Shown: in pieces, positions 15,933 through 25,812 of the stretch
How positions within the stretch are numbered: the stretch's first letter is position 1
Layout of the letters: each line of letters begins with the position of its first letter
DNA from: Halorientalis litorea
GTDB taxonomy: Archaea; Halobacteriota; Halobacteria; Halobacteriales; Haloarculaceae
Assembly (NCBI RefSeq): GCF_023028225.1
Contig: NZ_CP095485.1
Coordinates: 1-64,000 of the forward strand
DNA length: 64,000 bases
Reading direction: 5' to 3'
The notes under the pieces: model-generated
Databases searched by the model: none
What the model was told of the DNA's origin: nothing
What the model saw: the letters and a program-made list of their open reading frames with translations, nothing else
Program-made: the position numbers and the translations under genes

Positions 15933-16256
15933 TCACGCATCTCGTTCGACGATGACACGCACTGTTGACCCATACAGAACCGTCACAAGGGCGTGCTGAA
16001 AGAGAAACTCCACAGAGGGCATATGGCTGGTCTCGTCGACTGCACGCGTTTTGAACAGGCCATCTAACTTGTCTGCATCCACGAATTCGAACACCGGAGG
16101 AGATCTATTGAGGTCCGGCCAGTCTTCGACAGCTTCCATAAGTGTCTCAATGACCGCCTCCGAGACACAAACGGGCCTGTCAAATTCCCGTATAATGAGC
16201 GAATCCGTACTCCATCCTTTGGGTCTGGACTCTCGGTGCGGAGAGCTTTCGGCCAT
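15933..16256 (-). CDS. HalOD1 output-domain protein
   Basis: 107 residues. The central part (about residues 25-100: VSEAVIETLMEAVEDWPDLNR, then FEFVDADKLDGLF and a terminal VRVIVE strand) matches the haloarchaeal HalOD1 output domain, commonly encoded next to HalX regulators and sensor kinases. No membrane segment. It is the first gene of a tight three-gene set (HalOD1, HalX regulator, membrane protein). Its biochemical role is not established for the family. Confidence 0.8.
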   Translation of the reverse strand: MAESSPHRESRPKGWSTDSLIIREFDRPVCVSEAVIETLMEAVEDWPDLNRSPPVFEFVDADKLDGLFKTRAVDETSHMPSVEFLFQHALVTVLYGSTVRVIVERDA

Positions 16257-16414
16257 ACAGGATACATCTATTCTACAATGAAACGTCTTCTACCCTCTAA
16301 TATCGGGTTGCCAAATTTAATGCCTATATGGAAAGGCCCACTATTTGGAGCCAGTTTTCCGAATGTCGACAATCAGGACAGCCCGAGTACTGTAGAACGT
16401 GGTACTGAGGCAGG

Positions 16415-19123
16415 TCACGGCTCGGTTGAATCCTGATAGAGAGTCGTCAGCAGATTAGACTCAGCAGCTCGAAGATGCTGGTTGAACGTTGACTGTGCGA
16501 TATCGAGAGTCTTGGCAATCGACGTCGAATCTGCATCCCGCGGCCAATTAAAATATCCTGCGTAGAGCGCCGTCTGTAAGACTTCTTCTTGCCGGGCGGT
16601 AAGAGCTCCATCAAGACGTGCTGAGAGAGAGGTATTAGTTTCTCCTCGCTCACTATCCAGTTTGGATAACAGGGTGAGATCGCTGTAGTCTTCCCGGAGT
16701 GAACTCAGATATTCCCCGACGTCGACGGTGAATGGCACGGTTACTGAAACCACGATCTCGTTGGACTCGGAAGCGTTTGTGATTTGATTTATCGCAACTC
16801 CTTGGTCGGTCAGTTTCTCGCAAAAGCTGCTGTTCCGCACCGGGACTTTACAGTAGATACCATTTCGAGAGTCGCTCAAAATGACCGTCTCTGGATCGAA
16901 ACCAGCAGCTTCGAACGCCTCGGGAGTAACGTTTTCACCGGTCACTCGCGCGAACAGGAGGTGATGTGGACTCTCAGTCACTACATTCAACACTTCGAGA
17001 TCAGTCTCCATATCCGAAACAAGGGTTGTGAGGCCAGTATCGTCCTCAAACTGGATCTCGAGGAGTGTGCCCCCACCGGATAGGAGCGCCGCTTTTTGCC
17101 GGAGTGCTGATATCCCGTGACCTATTATCTGACCGAGTTCTGTGAGGGCTGTCACCTCTTCTTCAGCGAAGGCGTTTGGCAGTTTGGAGTGGACTTCTAA
17201 TACGCCAAGGCTCGAAGCCTCGCTCTGTAGTGGTACAGCCACAATCGAGTTGGTGCCATTTTTCAGTGCGTCTTGTTCCCACTCCGTTTCGGAGCGAGCG
17301 GTCATTAAGTCGCTCTCCACGACCGAATCTTCAATCCTGTATGCCCGTTCAGCAGGTGGCAATGTAGAGTTACTCCGTTGGGTATTGTCATCTGCTGGAC
17401 CGTCGTCCGCTCCCACGTTTTGATATGTGAGCGACTCCGTTTTGGCTCTGACCTCGATCGTATTCGTATTAATATCTTTTTTACCTATCCACGCCCCGCT
17501 AATCAGATTCAGATGAGCTAAAGCATTACAGACCTCCTGCTCCAGTTCTTCTCGTGTATTTGCACTGATAACCGTGGCACTTATCGACCGTATCAGTGTG
17601 TTGATGCGATCCAGTCGTGTCAGCCGTTCGTTTTGCTCGTTTAACCGCTGGTCGCGTTCCCGAAGGGCCGCCTCTTGTGCTGTTCGTTCGAATGCGCTTG
17701 CTGCGTTCGCTGCTAACGTTTTTGCCAATTTGTTCTTTCTCGAGGGGATCTCTGGCGTCGTGGTCATACCCACCAACAGAACCCCCTCTGATTCTAGTGA
17801 GTAGAGACGCCACGACGAGAACTCCTCTGTCAACCACTGGCTTGACTGGGTATCTGTAACGTCTTCGTCTTCGGGACTCAACTGTTCTGTTCGAGTCACG
17901 TAGGCTGTCCAGACTGGTGTGTCTCCTTCAGAGATAGTGGGAAGGTCAATTTCAATAACATCTTCCGTGGATGCGTGTGCTAGTGGGACCAAGCGTCCTG
18001 TGTGCTCTTCTCGTGTATATATCGCGGCAAACTCGAATCCGAGTTCCCCGACTGCGGCAGTTGTCACGGTCTCGCCGATGCTACGTTCCGAGTCCGCTGT
18101 CATTAGATCGCGGGAAACCGCATGCAGATCCTCAAGCTGTTGTTCATACGCGTACCTCTCTGTAATATTGTGGTAGTGTTCAATCCGCCCGCCTGCATAA
18201 AGACCAGTTTGAATCGGCCCGCTCCAGTACTCCAACCACTGCTGCTCTTTCGAAGCCGTCTCAGGGATACGGACGATGGCTTCGACTTCGGAATTCATGT
18301 TCTCTAGAGAATGAGTTACGAGGTCAGACAGTGTTTGCTCACCTGAGGGATATTCCTGGTACGATTCAGAAGCAATTCGACTGTAGTCAGACCCTTGGAT
18401 ATCGTCTCTATCAACTCCGAGTAATTCTTCGGTAGTTTCGTTTGCCCACACCACTTGTCCATCACGGTCAATTACAATGACCCCTTCCTGTGATGTGTCT
18501 AATACGTCTTCAGTGAGGGACTGGTACTGCTGTTGTTCCCTGCGCTCTGCTGCTGTTCGTTGCAGACGCTCGATAGCCACTCGAAAATCCCTGTCTGGCA
18601 GGTTCTGGAGGTACCGTTCGACTTTATCCTCGAGTTCTGTGATTTGGTCCGTGAGTGCCTGGTATTTCGGGCTCGTTTCGAGGGTATCTGCGTCCATGAC
18701 CGCTTCCAGGGTCGATTGGCGTTCTATCAGCGAGAACAGCTCTTGCAGATCTTCGTTGTACTCGGCTCGAGTGAGCATCTGGGAGATAACGTCTTCGAGG
18801 TCGTCAGCTTCAACGGGCTTTTCGAGATACGCATCGAATCCCATTTTGACGATATCGAAGTCCGGTGTCACCGCAGAGACGATAACCACCTGGCAGTTCG
18901 ACTCATATTGTCTGAGTCGCGTAAGAACCTCTCCGCCGGATAACCCAGGCATCATCCGATCCAGAAGGACGATATCGACAGTCGCATCAAACGCTTCTAA
19001 GGCTTCTTCGCCAGAGTACGCGGTTTCGACAACATAGCGGTCTGCGAGCCACTCTGCATACAGCTCAGCCAAACTCTGGTCATCCTCGACGACCAGGATT
19101 TTTGTGTTTCCGTTTTGGGTCAT
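16415..19123 (-). CDS. Receiver-HalX-PAS-GAF-GAF-HTH-10 transcription regulator
   Basis: 902 residues. Receiver (~7-120, phospho-acceptor D55 in IVLLDRMMPG), HalX (~130-190), PAS (~205-325), GAF (~335-480), coiled segment, GAF (~515-670), bacterio-opsin-activator-like domain and C-terminal HTH-10 (~840-895). It therefore joins two-component input to a Bat-like DNA-binding output in one chain. The start codon is 3 bp downstream of the stop of the 1490-aa kinase, so the two form a cognate pair in one transcript. Phosphorylation by that kinase is the likely control; its promoters are unknown. Confidence 0.88.
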   Translation of the reverse strand: MTQNGNTKILVVEDDQSLAELYAEWLADRYVVETAYSGEEALEAFDATVDIVLLDRMMPGLSGGEVLTRLRQYESNCQVVIVSAVTPDFDIVKMGFDAYLEKPVEADDLEDVISQMLTRAEYNEDLQELFSLIERQSTLEAVMDADTLETSPKYQALTDQITELEDKVERYLQNLPDRDFRVAIERLQRTAAERREQQQYQSLTEDVLDTSQEGVIVIDRDGQVVWANETTEELLGVDRDDIQGSDYSRIASESYQEYPSGEQTLSDLVTHSLENMNSEVEAIVRIPETASKEQQWLEYWSGPIQTGLYAGGRIEHYHNITERYAYEQQLEDLHAVSRDLMTADSERSIGETVTTAAVGELGFEFAAIYTREEHTGRLVPLAHASTEDVIEIDLPTISEGDTPVWTAYVTRTEQLSPEDEDVTDTQSSQWLTEEFSSWRLYSLESEGVLLVGMTTTPEIPSRKNKLAKTLAANAASAFERTAQEAALRERDQRLNEQNERLTRLDRINTLIRSISATVISANTREELEQEVCNALAHLNLISGAWIGKKDINTNTIEVRAKTESLTYQNVGADDGPADDNTQRSNSTLPPAERAYRIEDSVVESDLMTARSETEWEQDALKNGTNSIVAVPLQSEASSLGVLEVHSKLPNAFAEEEVTALTELGQIIGHGISALRQKAALLSGGGTLLEIQFEDDTGLTTLVSDMETDLEVLNVVTESPHHLLFARVTGENVTPEAFEAAGFDPETVILSDSRNGIYCKVPVRNSSFCEKLTDQGVAINQITNASESNEIVVSVTVPFTVDVGEYLSSLREDYSDLTLLSKLDSERGETNTSLSARLDGALTARQEEVLQTALYAGYFNWPRDADSTSIAKTLDIAQSTFNQHLRAAESNLLTTLYQDSTEP

Positions 19124-19126
19124 AGT

Positions 19127-22100
19127 TTACGACACGATGCCCGGTTTTTGTGAGTCCTCTCGAGCCGGTTGGGTGGGGACTTCCAGTCTGATCTCACTCC
19201 CATCGCCCGAGGTGTCGACTGAAATCGATCCCCCAGCACGAGTCACCAGTGCCCGCACCATCCACAATCCGAGCCCCTGACCGTGACTTAGCGGTGTTTC
19301 TTCGCCAGTTTCGAGGAGATTTTTCTCCATTTCCGGGAGTCCAGGCCCAGTATCGGACACACAAACCTCTACCCACCGTTCATCGGGTTGCGAGACACTG
19401 ATCTGTACGGATGGATGCTCAGTATCGTTCGCTGTGATGGCGTTCTCAACGAGCTCAGAAATCGCCTTCTCAAGGTCACTCGGTATTTGTGATTCTATAT
19501 CGTGGTCGGCTGTGATAGTGATATTCGCATTAGCATGCTCGTCTTCTTTTTTGGCTTGAATATCCTCAGCTATTTGCTGAGCACTCTGGTGGGAAGCGAG
19601 AGCGCTCTCGCTCGTGAGTATATTCTGGAGCTCTTGGGTCTTGTTTGCCATTCTTTCCCACTTGTCGAGAATGTCTCGGATCGTCGCAGCGCGCTGTTCA
19701 CGAGTGTCTGTCTCTGTGTCCGACGCAAGCAGATCGACATACCCTCTCAGTTTCGTCAGATCATTTCGGATATTGTGCCGCATAATCCGGTGTAAGACCT
19801 GGACGTGTCGCCGACGCTGCTCCTGAGCTGTAACATCTCGTGCCTCGAATACCAAGAAGCTAAGCTCCCCGCGCTGGCTTGAGATCGGCTTGACCGAGAA
19901 GTCGAAGCTGGCGAGTCCATCAACGCCTTCTGCTTCCACGTTGAACCGAACGAATGAACCCGAAGATGCTTCAGTAACTGCTTGTCTGATTTGAGTTTGC
20001 ACTTCAGACGAATGCGCGAACAGAGGACACTCCCAGAGTGGTGTGCCTCTGCTCTCTTCGACACCTGTGCCGCCGAACTCCGTGAGGGGGTCGTTTAGCT
20101 CGAGGATTTCACCACTCTGGGTCAGCAGTCCCGTCAATTGGAACGTTTGATTGAATACGGATTCGAATTTTTTCGTCTGTTTTCTTATATTACTGATATC
20201 ACGCATATATAACAAAAACCCGCCAATTGCTTCATCGTGAAAGAGATTCCGTCCCCGTGCCTCTACAGTAATCCACTCCTCATCCGCATCCATTGCTTGG
20301 AACTCTAGCTGAACGCTTGAATCGGAATCCTCCACGGCGGCGAAAAACGCTTCCATTACACGTTCCCGATCCTCAGGATGGATAATATCAAAGACACTCT
20401 CTTGATTTAGCTGAGTTGGATCATATCCAAGAACCCGTTCAGCAGAGCCACTAAGATAGGTGAAACACCCGTCGCGATCTAAGATAGACACGACGTCGAC
20501 TGATTCCTCAACGAACCGCTCTGTTCTACGCCGCTGTTGACGCTGGTTAGTAAGATCTCTGATGACCATCCCGTATCCCAGGAACACTCCATCTTCAGTT
20601 TGAAGCGGGACGTATGAGACTTCTGCAGGAAACGACGATCCATCCTGACGGACTCGCTGTCCTTCGTGAGTACTTTCTCCTGCGAGTGATGCCTGTTTTA
20701 ATAACCGATCAGCAATCCCACGTTTTTGATCCTGTTCAGGGTGTAACTCTGCTGCTGGCATACCAATTGCAGCTTCTTCGTCATATTCGAAGATGTCGGC
20801 TGCTCCATCATTCCAGCTGTCGATCTGTCCATCGTCATCGAGAAGTACAAAGGCGTATTCCTCGAGACTTTCCGAGAGGATCTGGAATCGCTTCCGCTCC
20901 TGTTGAATCTGCCGAATCCGTCGTTTTTGCTCCGTTATGTCCGTGGCAATCGCGACAAGTCTCTCTCCAGTTTCGTCATCGGGTATCAGAACAGCATCTG
21001 TGTGTATCCATCGCGTTTGTTCGTTGGCATCAATAACTTTGAAATCCGCAGACAAGTCGTTGGTCTCGCCGACTCGTTCTAGTGACTCACGAACACGGTC
21101 CCGATCTTCCGGCGCGACGATCTGTACGAACTCTTCATAGTTGTCCGGATCATGGCCAAGTAAATCGACAAGCGTGTCGTCGAATGATATCTGATCCGTC
21201 TCAAGACTCCACTCTGCAATACCAGTGTCCGTTCCAGAAAGAACCAATTCGAGTTTCCGGTTCTGTTCTGCCAGGCTCCGAGTCCGTTGCCTCCGACCTG
21301 TTACGTCCTGCTGTATGCCAATAAACTTCGAAAGCGTTCCATCTACATCAGTGACTGGCGTGACAGACAATCGATTCCAGTATTCACTCCCGTCTTTTCG
21401 GTAGTTTTTCAATTCTACTGTCACCGGTTCACCGGCCGCAATCGCCTCTCGGAGCTTCGATATTTCGTCTGGGTCTGTCTCGGGTCCCTGGAGGAAACGT
21501 GGATTACGACCCAACGCGTCGTCCTCTTCGTAGCCAGTAATGTCGGTGAATCCTTCATTTACGTACTCGATCGGGTTGCCTTCTCGCTGTGGGTCGGTGA
21601 TCATGACCCCAACATTCGAGGAGTCAATCGCTTGCTCCTTGAGTTCGAGTTCACGTTCCCGTTGCTGTCTTTCAGTTTCATCGCGCACAGTACACACGAG
21701 GGGACCATCATCGATGATAGTCAGAGAGATCTCTGCCGGGAACGTCGTTCCGTCCGGTTGGGATCCGGTTACTTTGCCCCGCCAGTGCCCCTCCGACTCG
21801 AGAACAGGGAAGGCTTCTGACTCAAGACGCTCTACCTCATCTTCGTCATAGAGCATCCGCCAGGAGTTCCCGATGAGTTGATCAGTATCATCGAATCCAT
21901 ACATATTCACGTGCGTCTCGTCGATGTAGGTGTACTCTCCATCTTCGAGAATGGCGAAGCCGTCTTTCGCATCCTCGACAGCCTGTTGGAACGTCTCTAA
22001 TTCGCGACGGCGCTGCTCACGGGGCGTAATATCACGACTGGAAATAACGAGCGATTCGACTCCTGATTCCCCTATAACGGGACGGATGGTCCCGGTAAAG

Positions 22101-23599
22101 AACCGAATCTCTCCATCCGGTGTTGGGTATTCGGATTGGAAACTGACGTACTCACCTGACGCTGCTCGATCGATCCAGTCTTTTAGATCGTCCTGCAGAG
22201 TCTGAGAGTGTGACCACCACTCCCCCTCCCAAATCGGTTCCCCCAACATCTCATCTTTAGCGTGCGAAACGTACTCCAGGGCTGTTTCATTCACATCGAT
22301 CACTTCACCAGTGGTTTCCAGTAATCCGACCAGCATCTCAGGATCTTCGAACACCGACTCGAAACGCCGCTCATTCTCCCGAAGTTCCGCTTGACGCCGA
22401 CGTTTTTCAGACACGTCACGGACAACACAGACGATTCGATCGTCTTCCAAGCGTGTCAGGGATAGTTCGGTCGGAAATTCTCCTTTGCCTTCTGGAGAGG
22501 CAGTTACAGTGCCTCTCCACTCACCATCAGATCGGAGCGCTGAAAGCGCCTCATCCTCTATGCGCTCGATTTCAACGGCATCAGTATACAAATCACGCCA
22601 AGTCTGCCCCAGTAACTCATCTTGGTCCTCGAACCCGTACATTTCGGCATGCGTTTGATCAACGTACGTGTACTCCTCGTTCTCCAGAATAGCAATCCCA
22701 TCACTCGCGTTCTCGATAGCCGACTTAAACGACTCGAGGCGACGCCGGCGTTCCCGCTGTTCCGTCACATCTCTCGCAACGGTATGCATATAGGCCGCCC
22801 CATCGCGCTCGATCCGACGGTTCGAGAACTCGACATCGATTTTACTGTCGTCGCTCCGAAGTAGTTTCGCTTCAGTGGTTGCTGGTTCGCCGGCTAAAAT
22901 TTGGTCGTGGTAATCCTGATAGGCATGTAAGTCGACCTCTTCGTGAAGATCGGGAATACGCATCGAGAGGAGTTCCTCTCGCGCATAGCCAGTTAACTGG
23001 CAAGCAGCCTGATTCACTTGGACGAAATTCGCATCTGAATCACTAATGAAAATGGCATCGTTGGAACCTTCAAACAACGTGTGTGTCCAATCACGCTCAG
23101 CCTGTAACTCCTCGAGGTATCGGATTTGTGAAATTGCAGGTTCGAGATTCGAGGCGACGAGTTTCGCCAGTTCTGCATCTTTCTGAGTAAAGGCATCCAC
23201 TTCAGTAGCTCCGACACTCAAGACGCCGAAATCTGAAATTGGCACAAGAATTTCGCTCCGAATCGGGGTGTCTGAATTATACGTGCCGTCGGCCTCGTGG
23301 ACATCGTCGAACACTTCCGGACGATTCTGTCTGTACACACGCCCGGCGAGAGAATCAAGTGGAAGGATAGGTGCATCGCCGATCACCTCTTGTGCCTCAG
23401 TTGATTCGGCGATTGGGCGGAGTTCGTTTCCCTCCTCATCGTATTCCCAGATCGCCGAAAGAGGCGCATCAAAATTGAGATCCAACATTCGGACCGCAAC
23501 GACAGAGACGTCCTCGATAGAACCAGCTTGATTCAGTTCCGAAGACAACTCGAGAAGTCCTGCGGGGGTATGTTCCGTGTACGCGTCTCCATCGCTCAT
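19127..23599 (-). CDS. Multi-PAS histidine kinase (GAF + nine PAS + HisKA/HATPase)
   Basis: 1490 residues with no membrane segment. A GAF domain (~10-155) is followed by nine PAS units starting near 165, 290, 410, 540, 660, 785, 905, 1030 and 1150. The kinase core comes last: H-box RHNIRNDL (~1275), N-box ELVENAITAND, G1 DTGPGLP and G2 GQGLGLWM. PAS 2 and 4 are close copies, as are 3 and 9, so the array grew by duplication. PAS 5 is LOV-like (GRNPRFLQG), but the flavin-reactive Cys is Pro, so no LOV photoadduct is expected. It is a cytoplasmic multi-input sensor that probably phosphorylates the receiver protein encoded 3 bp downstream. Confidence 0.88.
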   Translation of the reverse strand: MSDGDAYTEHTPAGLLELSSELNQAGSIEDVSVVAVRMLDLNFDAPLSAIWEYDEEGNELRPIAESTEAQEVIGDAPILPLDSLAGRVYRQNRPEVFDDVHEADGTYNSDTPIRSEILVPISDFGVLSVGATEVDAFTQKDAELAKLVASNLEPAISQIRYLEELQAERDWTHTLFEGSNDAIFISDSDANFVQVNQAACQLTGYAREELLSMRIPDLHEEVDLHAYQDYHDQILAGEPATTEAKLLRSDDSKIDVEFSNRRIERDGAAYMHTVARDVTEQRERRRRLESFKSAIENASDGIAILENEEYTYVDQTHAEMYGFEDQDELLGQTWRDLYTDAVEIERIEDEALSALRSDGEWRGTVTASPEGKGEFPTELSLTRLEDDRIVCVVRDVSEKRRRQAELRENERRFESVFEDPEMLVGLLETTGEVIDVNETALEYVSHAKDEMLGEPIWEGEWWSHSQTLQDDLKDWIDRAASGEYVSFQSEYPTPDGEIRFFTGTIRPVIGESGVESLVISSRDITPREQRRRELETFQQAVEDAKDGFAILEDGEYTYIDETHVNMYGFDDTDQLIGNSWRMLYDEDEVERLESEAFPVLESEGHWRGKVTGSQPDGTTFPAEISLTIIDDGPLVCTVRDETERQQRERELELKEQAIDSSNVGVMITDPQREGNPIEYVNEGFTDITGYEEDDALGRNPRFLQGPETDPDEISKLREAIAAGEPVTVELKNYRKDGSEYWNRLSVTPVTDVDGTLSKFIGIQQDVTGRRQRTRSLAEQNRKLELVLSGTDTGIAEWSLETDQISFDDTLVDLLGHDPDNYEEFVQIVAPEDRDRVRESLERVGETNDLSADFKVIDANEQTRWIHTDAVLIPDDETGERLVAIATDITEQKRRIRQIQQERKRFQILSESLEEYAFVLLDDDGQIDSWNDGAADIFEYDEEAAIGMPAAELHPEQDQKRGIADRLLKQASLAGESTHEGQRVRQDGSSFPAEVSYVPLQTEDGVFLGYGMVIRDLTNQRQQRRRTERFVEESVDVVSILDRDGCFTYLSGSAERVLGYDPTQLNQESVFDIIHPEDRERVMEAFFAAVEDSDSSVQLEFQAMDADEEWITVEARGRNLFHDEAIGGFLLYMRDISNIRKQTKKFESVFNQTFQLTGLLTQSGEILELNDPLTEFGGTGVEESRGTPLWECPLFAHSSEVQTQIRQAVTEASSGSFVRFNVEAEGVDGLASFDFSVKPISSQRGELSFLVFEARDVTAQEQRRRHVQVLHRIMRHNIRNDLTKLRGYVDLLASDTETDTREQRAATIRDILDKWERMANKTQELQNILTSESALASHQSAQQIAEDIQAKKEDEHANANITITADHDIESQIPSDLEKAISELVENAITANDTEHPSVQISVSQPDERWVEVCVSDTGPGLPEMEKNLLETGEETPLSHGQGLGLWMVRALVTRAGGSISVDTSGDGSEIRLEVPTQPAREDSQKPGIVS

Positions 23600-23729
23600 A
23601 CATCCGATTTTGTTGTTCCGCTGTATTATGTTTTCGCTTAGGGAACCATTTCATATCGGCCCCAATAGAATTGGTTCGATAAATATAGGGTACAGCTATT
23701 CACCCTTGAGAATCAATTGTGGTAACAAG

Positions 23730-24431
23730 ATGTCGACGGAAGCAGTTGAGGTACTCGGGCGGAAATACAGCGTAGATATATTGCGGGCGGCGAAGGAACC
23801 GCGATCAGTTAGCTGGCTGAGTCAAGAGCTAGATATCCCGATTGCCACCTGTTATAGACGTGTGAAGGAACTTTCTGAGAATATGTATTTAGAAGAGGTC
23901 ACTGCGGACGAGAGCAGGGATAGAACACAGTACTGTCGAACGGCGGATAGTATTGAACTCAACCTTGCATCTGACGTATTACTTAGCGGCTCTCGATCTT
24001 GGGAAACTCGAGAAGTACCAAGGGATACAATACCGTTAGATTCCGTTACGCTTGATGAGTTCTCCCAAACGATTGATATTGTCGAAGCCTACTTCGGGAG
24101 TTTGATCGACGATGTTGCTGTTCATGCATCCATTTCACGCCGGCAGCTTGTGGCGGTGCTGGCACGCGCTCAGCTCTCGGGTCGTCAACTTGACACCGAG
24201 GGACTGACCGATAACGGCGATATCATTTATCAGTCGAACGACGAGACACTCTTTTGGCTTGACGGTGATTTCTGGACGGAGCTGGGCGGGCTCCACTACT
24301 TGAGCCCAGACGAGGGACGAGCAGCCAGAGAAGTTCATCGCCGACTCATCGAAGCGGTCGCCGGAGACGTCGCCGACTACAATCGCGAGCGCGATCCGTT
24401 TATTTTCATCACGGAAACTCCTGGCTGTTGA
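23730..24431 (+). CDS. Winged-helix regulator, divergent from the sensory operon
   Basis: 233 residues from ATG 23730, chosen because upstream codons in frame encode unlikely sequence overlapping the kinase promoter. Residues ~5-75 form a winged helix-turn-helix (RKYSVDILRAAKEPRSVSWL, then DIPIATCYRRVKEL) as in ArsR/HTH_20-like haloarchaeal regulators. The C-terminal half (~100-233) is unrecognised and ends FIFITETPGC. It is divergently transcribed from the kinase across a 130-bp gap, which places it to control that operon and itself. Confidence 0.8.
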   Translation: MSTEAVEVLGRKYSVDILRAAKEPRSVSWLSQELDIPIATCYRRVKELSENMYLEEVTADESRDRTQYCRTADSIELNLASDVLLSGSRSWETREVPRDTIPLDSVTLDEFSQTIDIVEAYFGSLIDDVAVHASISRRQLVAVLARAQLSGRQLDTEGLTDNGDIIYQSNDETLFWLDGDFWTELGGLHYLSPDEGRAAREVHRRLIEAVAGDVADYNRERDPFIFITETPGC

Positions 24432-24557
24432 CATCGTTTTATCTGCTCCGTTCAATATTCAGTGTCTATTGTGAGCTTCAACCGCTACCGACCGTAGTAT
24501 GTCGGACAGAAGAAGTCCTCGGTCGGGTATCATCGTTCTCGCTTCTTGACGGGTTGA

Positions 24558-24734
24558 TTGGCGTTACTTGTGGAAGCGTCGGACTCACTGTTTGAGAAAG
24601 GCCCCTTCGTGCGGCTTGACCAAATTCGAGTCGTGTCTGTCGAGAACCGAATCCATTCGGTGGCTGGCAGTCTCGACGACTCGACAATGGCCGAGATCGA
24701 CGACGCGCTCAAATTAAGTCACGGGTTCGGCTGA
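24558..24734 (+). pseudogene. MazF/PemK toxin remnant (C-terminal part)
   Basis: An open stretch of about 58 codons ending at TGA 24732-24734 reads LALLVEASDSLFEKGPF..., then VRLDQIRVVSVENR and ends MAEIDDALKLSHGFG. This matches the C terminus of MazF/PemK-family RNases (the DQIR...LDD...M.E...AL pattern). A stop and apparent frameshift at 24555 remove the N-terminal half and no antitoxin precedes it. It is a dead fragment, just left of the right edge of the 22-kb insertion. Confidence 0.72.
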
Positions 24735-24802
24735 TCGAGAGACCCTGTACAAAGAAATCAGTGTCAGATCCGTATGCATTGAGACGACTAGTCTCAACAT
24801 CT
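24735..24802. repeat. Right end of the 22-kb insertion
   Basis: Contains the palindrome TTGAGAC-GACTA-GTCTCAA (24779-24797) and the terminal decamer TAGTCTCAAC, inverted relative to 2529-2538. Almost the same end sequence occurs at 12212-12240. Confidence 0.6.
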
Positions 24803-25722
24803 GGTGGTGTGGCTGGTGTGTCAACGAGGGTTATCTCGAGGCGCACTACGCCCAGCGGGCGAGTGCGATGGCGCCACTGCCGGAGGACGACGGTCGCAAG
24901 CCTGGCGACCAGCAGGCCTGGACGTCCGAACAGCGCCACGCCCTCACCCGCCACGTCGACGAACGGGCCCGCGACGCCGTTGAGGCGTACACGACGCTCC
25001 CGGAGGATACTAACCCACTCGACAAGCAGCGAGCACGCTACGCGGCGCTGAAGGCGGCTCGTGACCGGGTTCTGGTGTTCGTCCTCTCCTACACCGCCGT
25101 TCGAGTTGGGGAGCTACTACGGGATCCGAACGACCCGCGCCGGCGCGGCGTCCGCTGGGAGGACCTCTCCCTTGACGACGGGAGTATGGACGTCTATCGG
25201 AAGAAACAGCAGTGGGACGCCGCGAGTCTCCCCGACCCGGTGATCTCGCCGCTGCGGAGCTACCGCAAGCTGATGGACCCGCCGACGGAGCGCTGGCCTG
25301 TGTTTCCGACATTCGACCAACGGACACTCGCAGAGCTCGTCCAAGAAGAGCTAACTGAACGAGGGGAACGCCCAGAAGCAATCACTGAACGCCGTGAAGA
25401 ATACGCTCGCGACCTACTGCTTGCGTTCGATGAGGACATTCGGCCGCCGTCGATTACAACGGATGGAGCACGGTCGGTTCTCCAGCGACTCTCAGAGGCT
25501 GCCGAGATCGACATCGACCATCCGAAACACGACTATCTTGCACCCCACGGCGGTCGACGTGGGATGGGTGAGGTCCTCGTCCGCGCGTTCGGGTACACCG
25601 TAGCAGCCCGGTATCTCGATAACTCCGAAGAGATGGTTCGCGAACGATACTCACATATTGAGGCTGGCGAGTTGGGGGACGTGGCCACGGAGGCTCTCGA
25701 AGAAATTGATGATGTCGGGTAG
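24803..25722 (+). pseudogene. Tyrosine recombinase, 3' part (catalytic domain)
   Basis: Starting at the GGTGGTGT repeat, the frame reads WCGWCVNEGYLEAHYAQRASAMAPLP... and runs to 25722. The catalytic residues are all present: Arg in AVRVGELLRDP, the HxxR-type box in APHGGRRGMG, and the nucleophile Tyr in VRERYSHIEAGEL. An internal ATG at 24868 could produce a 284-residue protein with the catalytic domain but without the core-binding domain. Joined to 2203-2522 it would make a complete integrase of about 410 residues. Activity of the isolated part is doubtful. Confidence 0.85.
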
Positions 25723-25812
25723 ATCTGAATCTCCAGTAGATGAGGTAGACATCATAGAGCCAATCCTATGATCCGGACTGGTGTCTTCGGCTATGGAGAC
25801 GCTCTGACTCGC

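Larger units (their letters stand above)
2523..24802. mobile_element. 22.3-kb insertion splitting the recombinase gene
   Basis: The segment is bounded by the 8-bp repeat GGTGGTGT. Near each edge it carries the same decamer in inverted orientation: GTTGAGACTA at 2529-2538 and TAGTCTCAAC at 24789-24798. It holds an IS4-type transposase close to the left edge and a surface-protein/sensory cargo. Possible origins are a composite transposon, or successive IS-mediated insertions and rearrangements sharing one end sequence. A third inward-facing GTCTCAAC end lies at 12233-12240. The exact terminal bases differ by two between the ends, so the boundary is approximate. Confidence 0.65.

Noticed and set aside
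19127-23599. LOV photoreceptor in the nine-PAS kinase
   Set aside because: The LOV-like signature reads GRNPRFLQG, so the reactive Cys is absent and classical photochemistry is not expected.
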